The notes under the pieces were generated by a model. The model saw only the letters and a list, made by a program, of their open reading frames with translations. It was not told the origin of the DNA and did not search any database. A stretch of DNA of 64,000 bases from an uncultured Erythrobacter sp. (GTDB lineage Bacteria > Pseudomonadota > Alphaproteobacteria > Sphingomonadales > Sphingomonadaceae): the NCBI GenBank assembly GCA_947493165.1, contig CANLPY010000002.1, positions 124,001-188,000 on the forward strand, in the 5' to 3' direction. Position numbers and translations under genes: made by a program. Positions 17,102-26,411 of this stretch are shown in pieces; position 1 is the stretch's first letter, and each line of letters opens with the position of its first letter.

Positions 17102-18136
17102 TCACACCAACGTGCGGCAATCCGCGATCTGGGTGATGCCGCGCTTGCCATCCGAATCCCGGCCCAATTGCACGATCACATCGATCACGCTGGCAGCATA
17201 GGCGATGGTGTCTGACCGCGTCAGGCCGATGCCTGTCTGCATCACCATCAACGATAATTGCTCAAGCGCGCCAGTCAGGCTGTTGGCGTGGATAGTTGAG
17301 AAACTGCCCGGGTGACCGGTATTGATCGCTCGCAAAAAGGATACGCTTTCCGCGCCGCGCAATTCGCCCAAAACAATACGGTCAGGGCGCAGGCGCAAAG
17401 CAGCTTGCAGCAATTCGTTGGCGGTAACCTTCGCCTCGCCGAGTTCGCCCTTCACGGCGACAAGGCCAACCGAGTTTTCGCCAGGAAATTTGAGCTCTGG
17501 CGTGTCTTCAACCAGAACTACGCGCTCCTGCCGAGGAATCTCACCTAGCATCGCGTTGAGGAATGTCGTTTTACCCGTGCTGGTCCCGCCTGAAATCAGG
17601 ATCGTGCGGCGATGACGAATAGCCTCACGCAGATACGCGATGGGCTCATTCTGCGGGTCAGGCATGGCCACTTCCTGCTCGCCGAGAAGCGGGCCAGTGT
17701 CATAGGCATCAAGCGGCAAGTCTAACCGGCGGTGGCGGCGGATCGCCATGGTCCAATGCTTGCGCGATGCAGGCGGACCGCAAAACTGAATGCGTGCGCC
17801 ATCAGGTAAGGTTGCACCGAGCAGAGGATGCTCGCGGTTGATCCCTTGGTGACTAACGCGCGCGACTTGTTCAGCCAAGCGTTGCACCAAGCGATCATCG
17901 ATATCACTCGTTTCAATCCGCTTCATCCCGGGATCAGAGGCATCCTCAACCCAGATTTCACCGGGTTGATTGACCATAATCTCCGTCACCGTGTCGCGGT
18001 CGAGCCAGCGGCGGAAAGGCGCAAGATACGCATCCAGATACACGCTGCGCTCACCCGTGATCGGCGCTTCGACTGCACCATCAGGCGTTCCGTTCAGCGT
18101 GCCAGCTTGGGCAAGAGGATGGATGTCCGCGCTCAT
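17102..18136 (-). CDS. virB11: Type IV secretion ATPase VirB11
   Basis: The 344-residue product is a hexameric secretion ATPase. It has the N-terminal domain VTEIMVNQPGEIWVE, Walker A GGTSTGKTTFLNA (a variant of GGTGSGKT), the Asp box VLVEDTPELKF, Walker B-like RPDRIVLGELRG and the His box TGHPGSFSTIHANS. It powers pilus assembly and substrate transfer at the inner membrane. It is the last gene of the leftward virB operon, 15 bp after virB10. Confidence 0.94.
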   Translation of the reverse strand: MSADIHPLAQAGTLNGTPDGAVEAPITGERSVYLDAYLAPFRRWLDRDTVTEIMVNQPGEIWVEDASDPGMKRIETSDIDDRLVQRLAEQVARVSHQGINREHPLLGATLPDGARIQFCGPPASRKHWTMAIRRHRRLDLPLDAYDTGPLLGEQEVAMPDPQNEPIAYLREAIRHRRTILISGGTSTGKTTFLNAMLGEIPRQERVVLVEDTPELKFPGENSVGLVAVKGELGEAKVTANELLQAALRLRPDRIVLGELRGAESVSFLRAINTGHPGSFSTIHANSLTGALEQLSLMVMQTGIGLTRSDTIAYAASVIDVIVQLGRDSDGKRGITQIADCRTLV

Positions 18137-18151
18137 GATCGGTAGGCTTAC

Positions 18152-19288
18152 TCAGTTGACCTGGCTAAAATCGAGATCACGGGCGACGAACACGCGTATC
18201 GGCTCACCCATTTTCACCCGGATCGTCGGAGAACGCTGGCCATCAGACTGCACCGCAGCACTTGCTGCCGACTGCGAGCCGCCAGCAACAATCACTCCGC
18301 CAACGCCGCCGGTCGCAATCGCGCCGAGGCCGCCGACGACGGAAAGCAATAAGCCAGAGCCAAACCGGCTAAAGAAATGCGTATCAACATCTCCAGTGAG
18401 GCCGGTTGTTCCGTCAAATCCAACTCCCGGTGAAGCAATGTTGACCGATGCGCCATCAGGTCGGATCAGCCGCGTCCAAATCACATAGGCGCGCTTCTGC
18501 CCTTGCTGCACGCCGGATTGATACTGACCAATCAGACGCGAACTGCGCGGCACGAGGATTTTTGATCCGTCAAAGCTGCGCACGTCTTGGCTTACAACTG
18601 CCCGAACAAAGCCGGGGACATCGGTGTTAATCGCGGTCTCCAAGATCGCCGGAACCAAAGTGCCCTGCGTCACGGTTGTACCGGGATTGGCCATTGCGCG
18701 CGCGCTGGCTGGGGCGCCGCCAACACCGCCTACACGACTGGCAAATTCACCCGCTGGGCCGCCTGCACCACTGGTTGGTGTTGCTGCTGCGGTCGTCGCC
18801 GATGGAATCGCAGCGCCCACTGCTGGTGCCGCATTTGACCCAGCGCTGGCATCAAACACCATTGTCGGGCTGGAATAAGGATTCACCGCAGGGCCAACTA
18901 CACGGTTGGGATTGTTTGAAAAGACCGGTGCTGGCGCTGGATTAATCGGCGCCGTTGCAGGCGCGACTTGAGCAATATTGACCGGCTGTGCTGGGACAGG
19001 CGCGGCCGCTGGAGGCGGGACTTGCGCTGCCTGCTGGCTTGCTTGATCATTCGGAGCAACACGCGCTGCATTCATGCTCCACAGCGTTACCGCGCCTAAG
19101 CCAAAGACAATCGCCACACCCGCGGCAAGGCCCAGCCCATCGGTCTTGGTCTTGCGATCGGTTACGGCGGGAAAGCCATTGCGGCTCGCCAGATCAATGA
19201 TTTCCGCTGATTCTTGTTCGCGCGGATCGCTGCTTTCAGCAGAGCTCGCTTCACCCTTTTTCGGCGGCAGACGCATTGCAAGGCGCAT
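18152..19288 (-). CDS. virB10: Type IV secretion core protein VirB10
   Basis: The product of about 378 residues has a cytoplasmic N-terminus, one membrane helix (about residues 50-70, GVAIVFGLGAVTLWSMN), a long Pro/Ala-rich periplasmic linker and the C-terminal VirB10/TrbI domain (GTLVPAILETAINTDVPGF, LVPRSSRLIGQYQ). It spans inner and outer membrane in the core complex. The ATG at 19288 overlaps the virB9 stop (TGATG) and is preferred over the GTG at 19291. Confidence 0.93.
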   Translation of the reverse strand: MRLAMRLPPKKGEASSAESSDPREQESAEIIDLASRNGFPAVTDRKTKTDGLGLAAGVAIVFGLGAVTLWSMNAARVAPNDQASQQAAQVPPPAAAPVPAQPVNIAQVAPATAPINPAPAPVFSNNPNRVVGPAVNPYSSPTMVFDASAGSNAAPAVGAAIPSATTAAATPTSGAGGPAGEFASRVGGVGGAPASARAMANPGTTVTQGTLVPAILETAINTDVPGFVRAVVSQDVRSFDGSKILVPRSSRLIGQYQSGVQQGQKRAYVIWTRLIRPDGASVNIASPGVGFDGTTGLTGDVDTHFFSRFGSGLLLSVVGGLGAIATGGVGGVIVAGGSQSAASAAVQSDGQRSPTIRVKMGEPIRVFVARDLDFSQVN

Positions 19289-20127
19289 CACTTCATCTCC
19301 GTTTTCGCGACATAGTTCGGGCGGTTTTGTGCATTGGCGCTTGGCTCAACACTGACAGAACGGATCGGGGCCGTGTTGGTCAGCGTGGCTCTGTCTGCAC
19401 CTGAGCGCAGAATGATTTGCGCCGGCACACCTTCGACTACCACCGTATCTCCGCGCACAGTGAAATTAACCGGGCCTTCCTCGCCTTCATGATTGGTAAC
19501 AAGGATCGCGGGAAGCGATGTGCCCTCTGGCCAGGTTAAGAATGTGACATCGCCATTGTCGAATGCGCGCGTTGGCAGCAATTCAGCATCGCCTTCACTC
19601 GCCCACGCATAGTTGAGGCGGGATGGATCAGCGACTGCGAACGGATCATTGGCTGCGGCAAGCTCTACCGAATTGGCGCGCTCGCGCGCTTCGCTTTCTG
19701 CGCGGGCCTGACGCTCTGCCTCTTCGCGCGCTTCGTCCTCAGGATAGGCGAACTGGAGCACATAGAGCGGGCGATTGCGCGGGCTTGCGACGAGATCGAA
19801 CAGATAGGTGCGTTTGTTCGTCACCACGGTCATATTGGTCGATGCATTGGGTGACAATGGTTTTACGAAAAGCAAGTTCGCGCGTTTATTGGGCGTCACT
19901 TGCCATGATTGGCTATCACCAATGGCGACATTCTCAATCGCTTCGTCCTTGCGAAATTTGATCGTCGCTTGAACATTGGTCTTGCCCGAAACACGGACGA
20001 CTTCAGCCTCATCATAGACGACGGTGACTAGGCGCGAATCCTGCGCCATTGCCGGGGCGGTGATAAGCGGGCTGAACGCCAAAGCCAATGCCACCAAGGG
20101 GAACCGGAGTGTCGGCGCGCGGGTCAT
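19288..20127 (-). CDS. virB9: Type IV secretion core protein VirB9
   Basis: The 279-residue product has a signal peptide ending APAMAQ, the N-terminal VirB9/TrbG beta domain (NVAIGDSQSWQVTPNKRANLLFVKP) and a Glu/Arg-rich linker followed by the C-terminal domain (RLNYAWASEGDAELLPTRAFDNGDVTFL). It forms the periplasmic/outer-membrane core with VirB10. Overlaps both neighbours, by 4 bases with virB6 and 1 base with virB10. No virB8 or virB7 lies between it and virB6. Confidence 0.92.
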   Translation of the reverse strand: MTRAPTLRFPLVALALAFSPLITAPAMAQDSRLVTVVYDEAEVVRVSGKTNVQATIKFRKDEAIENVAIGDSQSWQVTPNKRANLLFVKPLSPNASTNMTVVTNKRTYLFDLVASPRNRPLYVLQFAYPEDEAREEAERQARAESEARERANSVELAAANDPFAVADPSRLNYAWASEGDAELLPTRAFDNGDVTFLTWPEGTSLPAILVTNHEGEEGPVNFTVRGDTVVVEGVPAQIILRSGADRATLTNTAPIRSVSVEPSANAQNRPNYVAKTEMK

Positions 20128-21302
20128 TTACGGGTCTCCATTTTGCGCAATGTTGCTGGGCGGAAACGGTTGCCGATCCCGCGCGTGCGCGAAGTTGTTG
20201 GGCCTAGCGGGGCGCTTTGCGTGCCGCCTGAACTGGTTGCGTACACCTTTGTCGTGCGCGCTGTACCGCCACCAATAGCACCCGCGCCGGTATCATTGGC
20301 AGCCTGCGCGGCGGTGATATTGGGCATGTCGATCCGTCGCTGCGCAGGCGCGCTCACCACCGGCGCGATTTGCGTTGCATGATTGTCCGCCGCGCCCACT
20401 TGCGCCGCTGGCGCAGGCGTTGCCACATCAACAGCTCTGCTTTCCTCTTTCGTCTGAGCAAAGCCGAACACTTGCCAGCCTGCCACCATGTTGGTCGCGA
20501 CCTTTAACGTCATGAACATGAGCGCAACGTGGACAGCTCCTATCAAAAAGAACGCCATCGCGGCTTGCTGATCGATCTCTCCCGGAACAGCGACAAGTGC
20601 GGAAAGGATCGGCACCGCAAGCTCTAGCATGATTGATCCGCCAAGCACCGCGAACAGCGGCGTCAGCGCAAGCATCACTAGCCCTTTAAGCCAGCCGACA
20701 AACAATCCGCGTGTGCCATTGAATAACGCCATCACTACAAAGATCGGGCCGAGAGCGACGAGCAATGCCAAGCCAATGCGTGCTGTCACCAGCAATCCAA
20801 CCGTGCCGAGCAATAGCAGCATCGCGCCCAGCCACATCATTCCGGGCGGGGAGAATGCATCAATATCCGTCTGCCCCGTGCTGGCTTCTTGCACGGCGAG
20901 AAACACCACATCGAGTTTTGCAGCAAAGGTTTGCGTTGCCGAACCGTCGTTATCAGTCAGCACGCCTGCAAGCCAATCTGGTCCGCCAACCGCAAGGTTC
21001 CAGACGACGCTTTGATAAGCAACCCAGCTGGTAACAAACGTCAGCACCAGACCAATGGTAAGGATGCGCGGAGTAAGCGCACGAATGCTAAGGTTAGACC
21101 GTCCGATCAACAGGCTGATGCCGAAAAACGCGACATAAAGCGTAAGCAGAATGGTCAGCACAGTCGCGAGCGACCCGCCTGAGGCAAACATGCGGCCAAA
21201 GGCATCGCTCGTCACTTCATTGGCGACACAATCGACCGCCGTCAGTGCAGCGGCGACGCCTGTGCCCATATTCTCGGCAATTGTATCGCAATTCGCGCTC
21301 AT
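20124..21302 (-). CDS. virB6: Type IV secretion inner-membrane protein VirB6/TrbL
   Basis: The 392-residue product has an N-terminal periplasmic part with two Cys, then about six membrane segments between residues 45 and 275, including GTVGLLVTARIGLALLVALGPIFVVMALF, typical of TrbL/VirB6 channel proteins. The C-terminal 115 residues are hydrophilic and rich in Ala, Thr, Gly and Arg. It is overlapped by virB4 (upstream) and virB9 (downstream). Confidence 0.9.
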   Translation of the reverse strand: MSANCDTIAENMGTGVAAALTAVDCVANEVTSDAFGRMFASGGSLATVLTILLTLYVAFFGISLLIGRSNLSIRALTPRILTIGLVLTFVTSWVAYQSVVWNLAVGGPDWLAGVLTDNDGSATQTFAAKLDVVFLAVQEASTGQTDIDAFSPPGMMWLGAMLLLLGTVGLLVTARIGLALLVALGPIFVVMALFNGTRGLFVGWLKGLVMLALTPLFAVLGGSIMLELAVPILSALVAVPGEIDQQAAMAFFLIGAVHVALMFMTLKVATNMVAGWQVFGFAQTKEESRAVDVATPAPAAQVGAADNHATQIAPVVSAPAQRRIDMPNITAAQAANDTGAGAIGGGTARTTKVYATSSGGTQSAPLGPTTSRTRGIGNRFRPATLRKMETRK

Positions 21303-23743
21303 TCGGCCGCCTGACGCATGGCTTGTGCATTGTCAGAGGCAAGGTTTGGACCATCAGGCCAAGGGTTGTTGGTGAGCGCCGGATACCAATCTTCCGGCTT
21401 GTCGCCCACCGCTTCGCGCAGCAGATCAAGGCGGCGCACCGCGCTTTCACGGCCAGACAGAACGGTCAGCACTTCGGGCGCACCTGATAAATCGAGGCGC
21501 ACAACGACGCTGGCATCGGGCTGACGCACTAGGAAGCAACGCGAATGCGCAGGCAAAGTGCGGATCAACGCGAGTTCGTGATCGGTCAGTCCAAAGCCAT
21601 CGCAATAATCCTCTGGCCGGGCGCGGCTATTGGGCATGAAGATCATGGTGGCAGTCTGTTCGACCAATGCGGTTGAGATGCGGCTTTCCAGCGCGTCTCC
21701 AGCGGATTGCGTCGCAAAGCCGACGAGCGCATTGCGTTTACGCAAAGTCTTCAGCCAATCGCGAATGCGCGCGGCGAAAACCTCATCGTCGAGCGCTTTC
21801 CAGCCTTCATCAATCAGGATCATGGTCGGTTGACCATCGAGCCGTTCATCAATGCGGTGGAACAGATACATCATCGTCGGCGTGCGCAGACGCGGATTTT
21901 CAAGCAGCGCAGTCATATCGAAACCGAGCACGCGCTGGTCGAGATCGAGCAGGTCCCGTTCATTATCAAAAAGCCAGGCGTGTTCGCCGCCCTGTTCAAC
22001 CGCAGTGCCGATCCATGCTGACAGTCGATCCGCTAAATCGCCCGGTTGAGGGCGTTTGGCCCCGGCAAGCAATTCTTTGAAATGGCGCAAACGGCGCAGA
22101 CCGGCATCGTTCGAATATGCAGCATCAACAGCGGCGCTGATCGTCGCAAATTCCTCCGGCCCGTCAGCATCGAGCAAAACAGATAGCCAATCGCGCAAGA
22201 ACGCTTTGTTGGTCGGCGTATCGGGCAATGCCAGTGGGTTAAAACCCGTTGGCTCGCCCGGGCAAATCCGGTCATACCGCCCGCCGATCCCGCGCACGAA
22301 CAGCTCTGCCCCGCGATCCTTGTCAAACAGGATGGTGCGGGGTCGGAACTTTTGCGCTTGCGCGGCGAGGAAGTTCATCACCACGGTCTTACCTGAACCC
22401 GACGGCCCGATGACAGAGAAATTGCCCAGATCACCGTGGTGGAAGTTGAAGAAGAACGGCGTCGCGCTGGTTGTTTCCAGTAGCGTGACAGCATCACCCC
22501 AATGGTTGTCAGCGGCCTGCCCTAGGGCAAACCCATGGAAACTGCCAAAGCTCGCCATATTGGCTGAGGAAATTAGCGCGCGGCGCACAATATAATCCTC
22601 ATTGCCCGGGAATTGTGCCCAAAACGCAGGCTCCAAATTGGTATCTTCACGCACCGCAATCGCGCCAGTATCCGCCAAGGCTGCACCGCAAGCTGCGGCC
22701 GCATCATCAAGCCGGTCGAGCGAGCGCTCGCGCACCAGAACGGTGAGGTGGTGATCGCCAAAGCCGACCGCGCCATTGCCCAGCGCATCGCGCGCCGCCA
22801 TCATATCGGAACGCTCAGCCGCTGCGTCCTCATCAACCGAACGCGAACGCCGCAATGCCAAATCAATACGCTCGCGAGCGGTCGTCCGCTCGTTCGGAGC
22901 ATAACTTTCCGTCACGATCATCTCATACGGCAGGCGCAGCAAGCCATCGAGCAGGCCCGGCGATGTCGCCTCTGGATAATCCTTTAGACCAAGGATCGCG
23001 GAAAAATCTGGCTCGCCAGAACCGCGTTGCTCCATCGCATCAATGCCAAAGCTTGCGCGGCGATATGGCAGCATATGGCCAATATCAGTATCTTCTGCCG
23101 GGCGCCGCACCGGGCGCATCTCACCATTATAGAGCGCAGACAGCAGCTCCAGCATTTCTGAATTGCTGCCGTCACCGCTAGGGGCATCGTAATCCGCAAG
23201 CACGCTTGCGCCATAAGCTGAAAGCGAGGCGACAAGGCCAGTTGCTGCGGCTTTCAAGCTGCGCACATCCTTGGGGTCAGCTTCAAGATCGCGCCGCCCT
23301 GCGCGGCTGAACATCTTGGAGAATTTCTCCGCCAGGCCGGCTTTACCCCGCGCAGGACGACGGATCAGCGTAACGAACTGGTCGTTTATGAACAACGAGC
23401 CGCCAGCCAAGCGTTCCTTCCAGCGCGCATCAATATGGCGTGAAAGCGGGTCAGCAAACTCTGCGTCCAGCTCAACCTCTACCTGACGGCGAATAACGTG
23501 ATGATACAGCACAAAGCGCGCATCAAGCGTTGACCGCAGCATCACTTCGCGGGTTGCGGCATGGGCATTCAGCGCGCCAGAATCTTCGGTTTCAAACAAC
23601 AGGCCTGGCACTTGAATTGCAGTCATGACTGAACCATCGCGCAGCAGCACGGCGCTCTCATCGATCAACCGCTCATAGGGCAGACGATCGCCAGCCAGCG
23701 CTTCCTTCGCGCTCCAGCTTGCTGCTCCAATCCATTTGACCAT
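21299..23743 (-). CDS. virB4: Type IV secretion ATPase VirB4
   Basis: The 814-residue product is the large VirB4/CagE ATPase. It has an N-terminal CagE_TrbE_VirB domain, then Walker A GPSGSGKTVVMNF, TILFDKDRGAEL, and Walker B PTMILIDEGWKALDD, ending with the conserved SRCFLVRQPD region. It powers pilin handling and substrate transfer. Starts at the ATG 23743; a 34-bp gap separates it from virB3. Confidence 0.95.
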   Translation of the reverse strand: MVKWIGAASWSAKEALAGDRLPYERLIDESAVLLRDGSVMTAIQVPGLLFETEDSGALNAHAATREVMLRSTLDARFVLYHHVIRRQVEVELDAEFADPLSRHIDARWKERLAGGSLFINDQFVTLIRRPARGKAGLAEKFSKMFSRAGRRDLEADPKDVRSLKAAATGLVASLSAYGASVLADYDAPSGDGSNSEMLELLSALYNGEMRPVRRPAEDTDIGHMLPYRRASFGIDAMEQRGSGEPDFSAILGLKDYPEATSPGLLDGLLRLPYEMIVTESYAPNERTTARERIDLALRRSRSVDEDAAAERSDMMAARDALGNGAVGFGDHHLTVLVRERSLDRLDDAAAACGAALADTGAIAVREDTNLEPAFWAQFPGNEDYIVRRALISSANMASFGSFHGFALGQAADNHWGDAVTLLETTSATPFFFNFHHGDLGNFSVIGPSGSGKTVVMNFLAAQAQKFRPRTILFDKDRGAELFVRGIGGRYDRICPGEPTGFNPLALPDTPTNKAFLRDWLSVLLDADGPEEFATISAAVDAAYSNDAGLRRLRHFKELLAGAKRPQPGDLADRLSAWIGTAVEQGGEHAWLFDNERDLLDLDQRVLGFDMTALLENPRLRTPTMMYLFHRIDERLDGQPTMILIDEGWKALDDEVFAARIRDWLKTLRKRNALVGFATQSAGDALESRISTALVEQTATMIFMPNSRARPEDYCDGFGLTDHELALIRTLPAHSRCFLVRQPDASVVVRLDLSGAPEVLTVLSGRESAVRRLDLLREAVGDKPEDWYPALTNNPWPDGPNLASDNAQAMRQAAE

Positions 23744-23777
23744 ACCGGGCCCTCCTTATGAGGCCTGCTTCGTATCT

Positions 23778-24062
23778 TTAGGGTGCGTAGCTGTTGCAGC
23801 CCCAATGTTTGTAATTCTTCACGCGCGGGCATTTTGACACTTTAGTGATCCAAAGGTCGAAAATGCGCGGCTCACGCAGCGACGAGAAATATCCGATCAC
23901 ATGCACCACGGCGGGCACAATCATGATCCACCAGTTTTTGAGGATCAAAAAAGCAATCGTCGTCACCATCAGATTGATGATGAAAAAGTTCATCGTCACC
24001 CCGGCAAACATTTGCGGCCGAGTGAGTGCGCGATGGACGGGATGGCGGGTGAGATTGCTCAT
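23778..24062 (-). CDS. virB3: Type IV secretion protein VirB3
   Basis: The 94-residue product has the VirB3 layout: a short N-terminus HPVHRALTRPQMFAGV, then two adjacent membrane helices (about residues 24-61) and a hydrophilic tail. VirB3 is a small inner-membrane subunit that binds VirB4, encoded next. The tail has two Cys, in KCPRVKNYKHWGC. Confidence 0.9.
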   Translation of the reverse strand: MSNLTRHPVHRALTRPQMFAGVTMNFFIINLMVTTIAFLILKNWWIMIVPAVVHVIGYFSSLREPRIFDLWITKVSKCPRVKNYKHWGCNSYAP

Positions 24063-24071
24063 GACTATGCC

Positions 24072-24413
24072 TTATGCAGCCGCCGATTGAATGCCGGCGA
24101 CAATCGTTGATGCACCGAACAGGATGAATACGCCGATAATAACCGTCGCGCCAAAGCGCCAGTTCATCCGGCCCGTCAGCATCATGAAGCCAACCGCAGC
24201 GACAGCCATAACCGCAATCGCGGTGGCGACATTGCCAAGCAGCGTCCCTTGCAACCAGCCTAGCGCCGCCACGATTGGGCCAGAGCCTTGCGGATCGGCA
24301 ACCTGTTGCTGTGCGAAAGCGGTGGCCGGCGCTATCAGCAATACAAAAGCTGCGGCAATGCGCGCAGCCAATGCGGCAGTTGATTGAATAAGTCGCGAAA
24401 TCAAAGTGTTCAT
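24072..24413 (-). CDS. virB2: Type IV pilin subunit VirB2
   Basis: The 113-residue product has a long signal sequence ending ATAFAQQ and two hydrophobic helices separated by the basic loop TGRMNWR, the TrbC/VirB2 pilin pattern. After processing it would be the major T-pilus subunit. The ATG at 24413 is preferred to the TTG at 24416. It lies between the lytic transglycosylase and virB3. Confidence 0.9.
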   Translation of the reverse strand: MNTLISRLIQSTAALAARIAAAFVLLIAPATAFAQQQVADPQGSGPIVAALGWLQGTLLGNVATAIAVMAVAAVGFMMLTGRMNWRFGATVIIGVFILFGASTIVAGIQSAAA

Positions 24414-24446
24414 CAAATGTCTGCTTTTTCCAAGAACGATTATGAT

Positions 24447-25088
24447 CTATCGCTGATAGGCGATTGTTTCAGGACGGGAATATCCAGCCAAGCGCCCCAT
24501 AATGGCGGCGACATAATTGCGGGTCTCACGAATGTTAGGAATGCCATTGGCGCGAATGACGCGGCCCGGCCCAGCATTGTAAGCGGCGAGCGCTTTTTCC
24601 AAGTTCCCGTCAAACCGGTCTAACTGTTCGCGCAGATAGCGTGCGCCGCCTTCCAAGTTTTGCATGGGATCATCAGGATCAACGCCCAGATAGCGCGCCG
24701 TACCCGGCATCAATTGCGCAAGCCCCCTTGCACCAGCATGTGAGACGGCATTGGGACGCCACCGGCTTTCCTGCCACACAAGCGCTTCGATCAGAGATGG
24801 GCTGAGATCATATCGAGCGGCAAGTTCATGAACTTTGGGCGCAAAAGCAGCAGGAATGGTCGCGGCGTGATAACGCGTATCCGCTACAATCATCTCTGGC
24901 ACAATGATGTTGTCAGGATTGGAGGCATCGATTGTGCCCTGCACTCCGGCAGGCACAACAGAGGCACGATCACCCGCAATCCAGCGAGCGCCGTCTTCAC
25001 CGATTTCCATCACGTCTGCCCGCGCCGGAGCAGAGGCAAGAAGCAGCGCGGCAGCCACGCCGATCAGCCCTGTTCGTGCTGCAATCAT
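24447..25088 (-). CDS. virB1: VirB1-like lytic transglycosylase
   Basis: The product of about 213 residues has a signal peptide (GVAAALLLASAPARA) and a C-terminal SLT domain with the catalytic Glu in VWQESRWRPNAVSHAGARG, then LMPGTARYLG and LAAYNAGPGRV. It cuts peptidoglycan so the secretion channel can be assembled. The ATG at 25088 is chosen because GGAGG lies 6 bases before it; the track start at 25196 would bury the signal peptide. It is the first gene of the T4SS operon. Confidence 0.88.
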   Translation of the reverse strand: MIAARTGLIGVAAALLLASAPARADVMEIGEDGARWIAGDRASVVPAGVQGTIDASNPDNIIVPEMIVADTRYHAATIPAAFAPKVHELAARYDLSPSLIEALVWQESRWRPNAVSHAGARGLAQLMPGTARYLGVDPDDPMQNLEGGARYLREQLDRFDGNLEKALAAYNAGPGRVIRANGIPNIRETRNYVAAIMGRLAGYSRPETIAYQR

Positions 25089-25375
25089 CAATCCCTCCAT
25101 CATGCCCCAACATTCATCTCGAATGACAAGCTGGTGACAACTGGCACAACCTACATGCACCATGCCCAATCTTTGCGTAGCAACTATGGTCAACACATAT
25201 GGTTAAAAGCAAGTTAGGTTTTGAGGGAAAAATTGCAGTCGCGCGACCCAAATCGCCGAATTCCGGCATCGTTCGGGGTGAAACGTTCCAATTTCTCGCT
25301 GAGTAACCACGCCATATTGGCGCGGAGCATCCCGCCTATTGCGGCGTGCAGCAAAACCACCCGTGTAGACCCGCT

Positions 25376-26401
25376 TCACGGCTCGCAGACAGAAACCTGC
25401 GACATCGGCGGCATCGGCATACCCATCGCGGTTGGGAATTTCGGCCGATAGGGGCCTTCCAAAGCCGCGCGCTCTTCCCCGCTCAAATCAATATCAAGCG
25501 CGGCCACTGCATCATCGATGTGATGCGGTTTGCTCGCGCCGATAATCGGAGCAGCGACAGATGGCTTCGTAAAATGCCATGCTAGGCCAACGCTTGCCAT
25601 TTTGGCACCGCGTGTCTGAGCGATCTGATCCAGCGCATCGATAATCGCATGGTCCGTTGCATCGGCATCATCATAGATGCGTTTGCCCACTCCATCAGTC
25701 TGGCTGCGCACCGTCTGTTCGCCAACGGGACGTGCCAACCGCCCGCGCGCAAGTGGGCTCCATGGGATCACGCCGACTTCCTCGGCCTCACACAGCGGCA
25801 GCATCTCACGCTCTTCTTCTCGATAGATCAAGTTGAGCTGGTTCTGCATCGAAATGAACCGGGTCCAACCGTTCGCGCGCGCGGTCTCCTGCGCTTTGGC
25901 AAATTGCCAAGCGAACATGGTCGATGCGCCGATATAGCGCGCCTTGCCCGCCTTCACGATCTCGTGGAGCGTCTCCATCACCTCTTCAATCGGAACATTG
26001 TCGTCCCAGCGGTGGATCTGAAACAGATCGACATAATCCATGTCCAGCCGCGTCAGGCTATCATCAATCGCTTGGATCAGGCTTTTACGAGAAAGACCGC
26101 CAGTGTTGGGCGCATTACGCCACGGGCCATGCGCTTTGGTCGCCAGCACAATCTCATCCCGGCGCGCCATTTCGCGCAGCAATTTGCCCGTAATTTCCTC
26201 AGACGTTCCACCCGCATAGATATTCGCTGTGTCGAAGAAGTTGATCCCCGCCTCAAGCGCGTGACGAAAAAATGGACGGCTCTCGTCCTCACCCAGCAGC
26301 CAATCGCCGTGCCAGCCCTTGGTTTTGTCTCCATAGGTCATGCAGCCAAGGCACAGGCGAGATACCATCAGGCCAGAGCGGCCAAGGCGGGTGAATTTCA
26401 T
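25376..26401 (-). CDS. Aldo/keto reductase
   Basis: The product of about 341 residues is an NADPH-dependent AKR with a TIM-barrel layout. Motifs include FFDTANIYAGGTSEEITGKLL (catalytic Asp and Tyr), the catalytic Lys in LATKAHG, and QIHRWD. The start at 26401 (MKFTRLGRSGLMVSRLCLG) gives the usual family N-terminus. The stop is followed by a 287-bp gap up to the virB1 start. Substrate unknown; 10 bp after the SDR gene. Confidence 0.9.
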   Translation of the reverse strand: MKFTRLGRSGLMVSRLCLGCMTYGDKTKGWHGDWLLGEDESRPFFRHALEAGINFFDTANIYAGGTSEEITGKLLREMARRDEIVLATKAHGPWRNAPNTGGLSRKSLIQAIDDSLTRLDMDYVDLFQIHRWDDNVPIEEVMETLHEIVKAGKARYIGASTMFAWQFAKAQETARANGWTRFISMQNQLNLIYREEEREMLPLCEAEEVGVIPWSPLARGRLARPVGEQTVRSQTDGVGKRIYDDADATDHAIIDALDQIAQTRGAKMASVGLAWHFTKPSVAAPIIGASKPHHIDDAVAALDIDLSGEERAALEGPYRPKFPTAMGMPMPPMSQVSVCEP

Positions 26402-26411
26402 CTGCGTGTCC

